Assembly: GCA_009192285.1 (NCBI GenBank)
Contig: WBVU01000003.1
Location: forward strand, 1,023,973 to 1,087,972
Source of the DNA: Morchella semilibera
Lineage: Eukaryota; Ascomycota; Pezizomycetes; Pezizales; Morchellaceae
Direction of reading: 5' to 3'
DNA length: 64,000 bases
This document shows, piece by piece, positions 58,855 through 64,000 of this stretch (the stretch's first letter is position 1; the number at the start of each line of letters is the position of its first letter). The notes under the pieces were generated by a model. It was not told the DNA's origin. It did not search any database and saw only the letters and a program-made list of their open reading frames with translations. The position numbers were made by a program, and so were the translations under genes.

Positions 58855-59162
58855 GTCCCGTGCCCATCCCCTATTTCGGTGTGGTTGGTGTTTTAGTATT
58901 TTTTATGTTAGTCCACACCAGTGCAAAAAAATACCGATCGGGTCTGGAGACGAGACTACCATTAGGGGTGTTATTTTAGAAGTTAAGGCTACTCTCGTTC
59001 CCCGACCCAATTGGTATTTAATGTAAAAATACCGGAACAAATAGAGGATGGGCACTAGGTTTTGTTTATGCTATAGGGTCTCCCTGCACGCAACATTCTT
59101 GTACCTAGAAACGAATGAAAGAGTGATATAAAAAAGAAGAAAATAGAGGATGGGCACGGGAC
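58855..59162. mobile_element. MITE-like inverted repeat with nested copies, TA ends
   Basis: The outer arms, GTCCCGTGCCCATCCCCTA at 58855 onward and its reverse complement ending at 59162, match at 21 of 22 bases and are flanked by TA at 58853-58854 and 59163-59164. Variant copies of the same terminus occur inside (around 58950-58964 and 59035-59055), each next to CGGTATTTTT-like subterminal sequence. This suggests related miniature Tc1/mariner-type elements inserted within or beside each other. No coding capacity. Confidence 0.7.
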
Positions 59163-59381
59163 TAGGTTCAGGTCAGTATTAGAGTTTCTAGGGCGGCTCA
59201 CAGCCCACCACTCGCCCCACTTCGTCCTAACCCTTAGTTTCTGAAATAAAAAACAGCCCTACTTCCTATCCCGCACTGGTAAGGTGTTAACCACTCACCG
59301 TCAGAACTACTCGCAAGAGAGAAGAACATCTAGCTAAAGTTGAAGCTTCTCACCCCCAAATATCGCTCAGTAGCTGCTGGA

Positions 59382-61767
59382 ATGGACGAATACATTCCGG
59401 CTCATCACTATAGCCCCAACAGGCAGAATTCCTTATTTACGGAAGCTCCTACTGGTCAAGGTCAATCAGGGTTGGATAAAACCCGTTATAAGAGTCAAGT
59501 TTGTTATCTCTTCAATTTATACAATTCTACAACTAACAATATGCAGCCTATTCTAGAGCCTTCTGTGGTAAAGTCAAGGATGCTTCCTGTACGAGAAAAT
59601 TTTAGAGACCTCAACCAAAGAAGCAGCTATAAAATGGAGTTATATTTGATAAGGGGCACAGCTCCCGGGTATTATTTGGTATGTTATTAACTAGAATATT
59701 AACAATTCAACTAATGTGGAACAGCCTCCTGAAACTCGTAATATGTTCCTCACTTTTAGCAAGCACTGTGGTAGTGATGTAAGTCAAACAAAATCCTAGA
59801 TCGTTATTTGTACAGGCTATAAAGCTCATTGAATCACCTTTAGGGATATCGTACTGAAGAGAAACACCTACCCAATGGGGACGTCGCATACATTCTTGAG
59901 AAGAATGTAAGAATATTGATGGCTAGCTCGCCAAACAACGCTAGACTGCTAACGAAAGAACAAGAATAAATCAACGAGGGGTAGAGTCATGAGTTCTCAC
60001 TCAATCCCTTCCGTAGGAACATCCGTGCCGGATCTTGATATCCCGACCTCTGCAACCCCGTATAGGGGTTTGATGTTGGAGAAGGGCAAGTATATGGATG
60101 GCTCTGTGCCCCAGCTTACTCATCGCAGTCATAATTACCCAAGGGATGACATACAGGATCGGAATTACTATTCTAATAGCGTCCAAAAGAAAGGAAACAG
60201 GAAGGTTGAATTTGTTCTTCCCACTACAAAGATAAATGGAGGGCCCAGGGATTTGGAAGAGAGTTCCAACTCTGCAGACGTAAGCGATAGCTCATCCGAT
60301 GCAACAATTGTCTTGTCGCCAAGTAAAGAGAGGAAGAGGCAAAATGTCAAACGAGCAGTAGCACATGGGCTGGCTGCACCTAGTCGTGGAATGTACACTA
60401 GCCCCACCCGCTTTCGGGACCTATCATCCAGCTGTTCAACAACTACACGGATTGCCCCCGCCAATCCTATTGAAAAGGGGTATTCTATAAGGTCTATTCC
60501 TTCCCACGGTCAACCTCTATTCCTCCCTAAATACGGTATGCTTCCAGATACAGGAGGGTTTGATGGTCATGTTAGTGGGGAACGTTCTGTTTACTGTCCT
60601 CCAAAGGCAAGGGCCGTTCTTGGTCTCTCTGGGGAAACTAGCGCCACAGTTCCTCCCGCCGCTCCAAGTCGTAGGACTAGACAGAACCTAAACATTTTCA
60701 CTAGGATATTTTCAAACCCAATCCTAAAATCTAAAAGCTCCACCAGTTACACCCCGCCCACAACTAAACATCTCGAATCACCCCTGAATGAGACCAACCC
60801 TCATTCTAGGTCCCCTAGCAGCACAAGTTCAACTCCGGTCAGTACATTCTCCGACAGTGGCTCTAGAGGCAGTTCATCTTCAGCCACCAGGCCATCAACC
60901 CCACTGCTTAACAGCGCTTTTGAAAAAAACGATAGGCCGGGAAGCTTCCTTAGTGCAGAGATGGAACTCAAGTTGCAACGCGCGCGAGCGGAGGTGGAGT
61001 GCCTAAGTGAGAATGGAGAATCTCATTGCTCCTCCATCAGCACTCTCAGCTACTCCCCACTCCAAGCTCAACAAGCTCACGCCTCCAAGGGATGTAGTTC
61101 CTCAGCTACTTACCCCGAGTCAGAGACATCCGACATAGATCACTTTCGGGAGTACATGAATTATTTTGACCTCAATAATTCGACCAATCCCCCGGCCCGT
61201 GGATTCATGGAATCGGACGACTCATCTGCGGACTCTGATAATGGCTCAGTTAACACAATCATGCCCTCGAAGTCAGCCACTCAAGAGCAGCCCCGTGACG
61301 ACACCCAGGTGAACATTGAGCATAGATCCGGAAATTCTGCAGAGACCCAAGGGCGAAGAAGACGTAGGGTCAAGAAGGGAAAGTCAGCAAAAAAGTATAT
61401 CTTCCATGTTGCAGATAATTTCGAGGAGCTCCTTGCTCAAGCACCCACACCGCCTCCCACAAGGCCGTTACCACCTATACCTATTGGACCTCAACTCCCC
61501 AACTCTGTTCGAGCCGGACCCCCGCGTACTACTCGAAAGGTGGTTCACGCTCAGCTACCCGCGACCGAACAGTCTCCGAAAAGTACAGGGTTAATGGAGG
61601 AGTATAGGGACTACCTAAACAACACCCATCGAGACGAATCGACCAAGGTCAGGAGCAAGAATAAATCGGAGGAAATAGTAGGGCTAGAGTCGGATCTCGA
61701 GATATTTATGGAAAATGAACAGATTGCGGCAGGCTGGACTGGAGTCGAAAGAGAGGCTTGGAGCTAA
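59382..61767 (+). CDS. Proline/serine-rich hypothetical protein, 722 aa, five exons
   Basis: Unknown family. Exons are 59382-59498, 59547-59678, 59725-59778, 59844-59906 and 59965-61767. The four introns (48, 46, 65 and 58 nt) are all phase 0, and most show CTAAC or CTAAT branch sites. The last exon alone has an ATG at 59989, but its frame is already open upstream, so the full gene starts at 59382. The small exons encode MDEYIPAHHYSPNRQNS, then YKMELYLIRGTAPGYYL, then PPETRNMFLTFSKHCGSD, then a glycine-started polar piece. The long exon is disordered and serine-rich, with an SH3-ligand-like proline run (PTPPPTRPLPPIP) near residue 620 preceded by a basic patch and KKYIFHVADNFEELLAQ. It could be a cytoskeletal or signalling adaptor; inferred from motifs only. 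Confidence 0.75.
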
Positions 61768-62230
61768 AGAGAGCTATGGGGGGGGGATATAGAGCATCCA
61801 TGAAGATATAAATGCAGAATTACTAGGATCTGTTTGAGTCCATGCAGGACCAGAGATATCTTGATAAAATGTAGTCATTTACATCATACGCTGGGTATTA
61901 GCAAGTTATTGTCGCACAGGTCCTATGAACGTTAGGGAATATCAACTTTTACTCTACTTGTTATAACTATGATTTAAATTCCAAGGCCTGCTAAAGATAC
62001 TACGACTCTTTACACTAATCTACGTTGGATTGGGGGGTATATTAAAGCATCTGAGACGCATGTGTAATTAAGCCCATTCACAACAACATTTCCCGCAGTG
62101 TAATGTCTACAAGCATTAGCTTAGCGGTTAGGTGTCGCCTTGAAATTTATGATGGATATGAGTTATAGGTTTTCAATTTTGCCGAAACCCTATCTTAGCC
62201 ACCAGCAGGAATGGAACGGAGGTTGCTTGT
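61768..62230. other. Intergenic with tRNA-like scrap
   Basis: 3' flank of the five-exon proline-rich gene. It contains the tRNA-like sequence near 62113-62190 and nothing else I can support. Confidence 0.5.
62113..62190 (+). ncRNA. tRNA-like remnant or SINE head
   Basis: TAGCTTAGCGGTTAGGTG matches a pol III A box with D-arm spacing, and TCGCCTTG follows where an anticodon stem would start. The expected B box is only weakly matched (GGTTTTCAATT). It is probably a degenerate tRNA or tRNA-derived SINE piece, not a working tRNA. Confidence 0.3.
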
Positions 62231-62452
62231 ATGGTGGATAATGAGGCTCGAGAGAGCGCGCCATTTTGGCCAGTGTTGAGGAAGAGACAGGGCAAAATTT
62301 TCTTGGATTTTTATTTTGTTTATTGGCTAGGAGGATTGTACCCTGCCTCCGGCGAGTGGGGGAAAGACCTTGCCATAACTGTAGTGAATATGTTCTGGGG
62401 CGTGTTCGTAGCTCCAAGATACCTTAGGGACGATGAACTTAATATCATGTAG
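62231..62452 (+). CDS. Possible small protein, 73 aa
   Basis: ATG to stop encodes MVDNEARESAPFWPVLRKRQ followed by an aromatic stretch (FLDFYFVYWLGGLYPASG) and an acidic end (RYLRDDELNIM). Composition is protein-like and the middle could sit in a membrane. I recognise no family. It may be a fragment of a larger gene or mobile element, lying just after the tRNA-like scrap. Confidence 0.35.
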   Translation: MVDNEARESAPFWPVLRKRQGKIFLDFYFVYWLGGLYPASGEWGKDLAITVVNMFWGVFVAPRYLRDDELNIM

Positions 62453-62807
62453 CTACATTTACCTATAGTAGTTTTGGCTGCAGGAATGGTTGAGAGGCAG
62501 TAGTTTTAGCTGGGTATAGGTGTCGATGTTGATGGAACACATGAGTACATAGGGAACGCGTACAGCGGGGCACTAGAAAGGTCACTTAGACGAGGGGAAT
62601 CGGCGAGATTTGTTCCACTAGCTTAATCTATGTTTCTATCTTTGTAAGACATAGTAGTTTGAAAAAGAAAACCGTAATCCAGAGACATAAGAGGGTCACC
62701 ATCCACCAATACCCCTTTACCTCCGGCCTCAAATCAGTCATTCCATTAGTTAAACACTCGAGATGGGTAGGAGGCTAGTTTGATGGATACTGCTGTAACG
62801 AGTTCGA
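62453..62807. other. Intergenic, no gene recognised
   Basis: A short spacer of unassigned DNA between the small ORF and the 3' end of the minus-strand gene that follows. Confidence 0.55.
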
Positions 62808-64000
62808 TTAGTGAGGTTGGTCTGTCATGCACAATTGACAGGGTACCTCCCCAGATGAGCCAATTGAGATTCCCTTGATAGCGCAGGAAACATTATTGAG
62901 GTCCTCCTGGCTGTCAACCTCTTCATCCTTGCAGAGGGAATGACTGCCGTGACTGATCTCTGGAGCTACTGGCCCTTCGTTAACTGTGGAAGCTGGGTCC
63001 AAGGTATTCTCATCATCCTCAATAATGACGTCCGACATATCACTCGTTGAACCACGAATGGACATGTAGGATGAACTTAGGGAGGAGGATGAACGTGCTC
63101 TTGAGTGCCAAGAGTTTCTAGCACCTTCTGTAGGTAAACGAGTTCGTCCTGAAGCGCGAAGGGCAATAGCGAGGGCTGCATCGGAAAAGCTATGTTGAGG
63201 AGAGTATAGCAATGGGCTGTCGTGCACTGTGCCAGATGTGTCGCAGAATTGGTCACTGAAGCAGGAACTGTGGCGCCGAAAAGGGCCTTCCAATGGGCTG
63301 TAATCAGGTGCTGTGTCGTGACTGTCCCTCCTCACCTTGACAGTTAGGACCTCTTTTGTCATCCATTCCAGGAGCTCTGGATCAACCTCTGTAATCATGG
63401 ACCTGGTGGACCCATTTGATAAATCTGAGCAGGCACGGGCGCGGGAATGGTACCCCTGCCGGTCATTTCGTACATGCTTGCAGCGAGGGTATATTGTTCT
63501 TCATTCTTACTAAATAGCTTCCCCCCAAACTCGACGTCAAACTCCAACTGTGATTGATGATCTGTGCTCTCGGAGCATACGCTCTCTGCATATGGGTCCT
63601 GTCTGCTGCGCTGTCTTGAGGCAAAGATCTTCTGCATTCTTGAAAGCTTTTGTGACCCAGCATCATTCTTTGAGCCACAACTGTCGTCATCAGAAGCCGA
63701 AGTGTCAGACCTTTGCTGCTGGGGTCTCGTCTCCCAACTGCCAATTGTTGCAGTGCTAAGAATAGGTTCGTTTGAGTAACTCCTGGAGACTGAAGGAGGT
63801 GTTGAGGGTTTCCTATCTCCTGCTACCATTGTGGTAGAGCTAGTTATACCTCTGTCATAGACATTCTCACTTTCGTCATCCCGCCGGGTATGGAGATGAT
63901 CTGGTGACGCGTTGAAGACTTGGCCTTCAATAGGTAGAGATTTCTGTTGCGATTCACAATGTTTGTATGATTTAGGAAGGCCAGTGACACTTTGCACAAT
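62808..64000 (-). CDS. Serine-rich hypothetical protein, 5' end outside window
   Basis: The reading frame enters from the right edge without a start codon, so the protein is partial. Two open stretches abut near 63395; they can be joined by a 65-nt intron (63453-63389, GTACCA donor, ATTACAG acceptor, phase 1), giving exon pieces 64000-63454 and 63388-62808. The branch site is weak, so a frame change is the alternative. The protein is disordered and serine-rich with arginine patches (SRMQKIFASRQRSRQD); a small better-conserved-looking block crosses the junction (FDVEFGGKLFSKNEEQYTLA, then VDPELLEWMTKEVLTVKV). The C terminus is acidic and then cysteine-containing (CQLCMTDQPH). It resembles in style the other long serine-rich proteins of the window, but I see no sequence homology. 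Confidence 0.6.

Noticed and set aside
59989-61767. Reading this frame as a complete gene starting at 59989
   Set aside because: The frame extends upstream through a phase-0 splice junction into protein-like small exons, so 59989 is more likely an internal methionine.
1-64000. CRISPR arrays, operons, ribosome binding sites and bacterial-type terminators
   Set aside because: None seen, and none expected in a fungal nuclear sequence.

Overview
The window looks like nuclear DNA of a filamentous ascomycete. The reasons are short introns (about 45 to 95 nt, GT..AG, with CTAAC/CTRAY branch sites close to the acceptor), a secreted glutaminase A-type protein, a fungal Ty3/Gypsy retrotransposon, pyrimidine-rich leaders before start codons, and no operons. 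The low gene density (about ten credible genes in 64 kb), the many repeat scraps and the paired TTAGGG units would fit a repeat-rich Pezizomycete such as a truffle. That placement is inference, not something the sequence proves.

Layout. 1-7.5 kb: G/C-skewed, microsatellite-rich DNA with one GC-rich minus-strand gene relic (1646-2476). 7.6-7.9 kb: a small unknown gene. 10.26-10.39 kb: a miniature inverted-repeat element just upstream of a six-exon glutaminase A-like gene (10821-13738), which carries a one-base frame change in its last exon. 15151-22622: a Gypsy element that looks whole, with 393-bp LTRs that read as identical and a 5-bp target duplication. 25.3-26.0 kb: a two-exon gene for a small secreted protein. 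26.8-27.3 kb: a decayed coding relic. 29.3-29.6 kb: a small charged protein. 30.9-34.1 kb: a three-exon gene for a 968-aa coiled-coil/disordered protein. 34-45 kb: gene-poor, with hairpin repeats and a frame-disrupted gene at 40.6-41.2 kb. 45.2-48.7 kb: two convergent genes, both ending in what looks like a Myb/SANT-type helical module. 48.7-56.2 kb: gene-poor. 56.3-58.5 kb: a five-exon lysine-rich protein gene. 58.85-59.16 kb: a nested MITE cluster. 59.4-61.8 kb: a five-exon gene for a 722-aa proline/serine-rich protein. 62.2 kb: a small ORF beside a tRNA-like scrap. 62.8-64.0 kb: a serine-rich gene that runs off the window.

Most of the genes cannot be assigned a function. They are long, serine-rich, probably lineage-specific proteins with coherent splice structures that I rebuilt by hand from phase and branch sites. 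No metabolic cluster is visible. The most distinctive non-genic signal is the palindrome TACATGTA, which occurs 14 times, about 14-fold more than chance, and always outside the accepted genes. A second theme is host coding sequence that loses frame: two of the clearest cases sit in C homopolymers and may be either real decay or sequence error.
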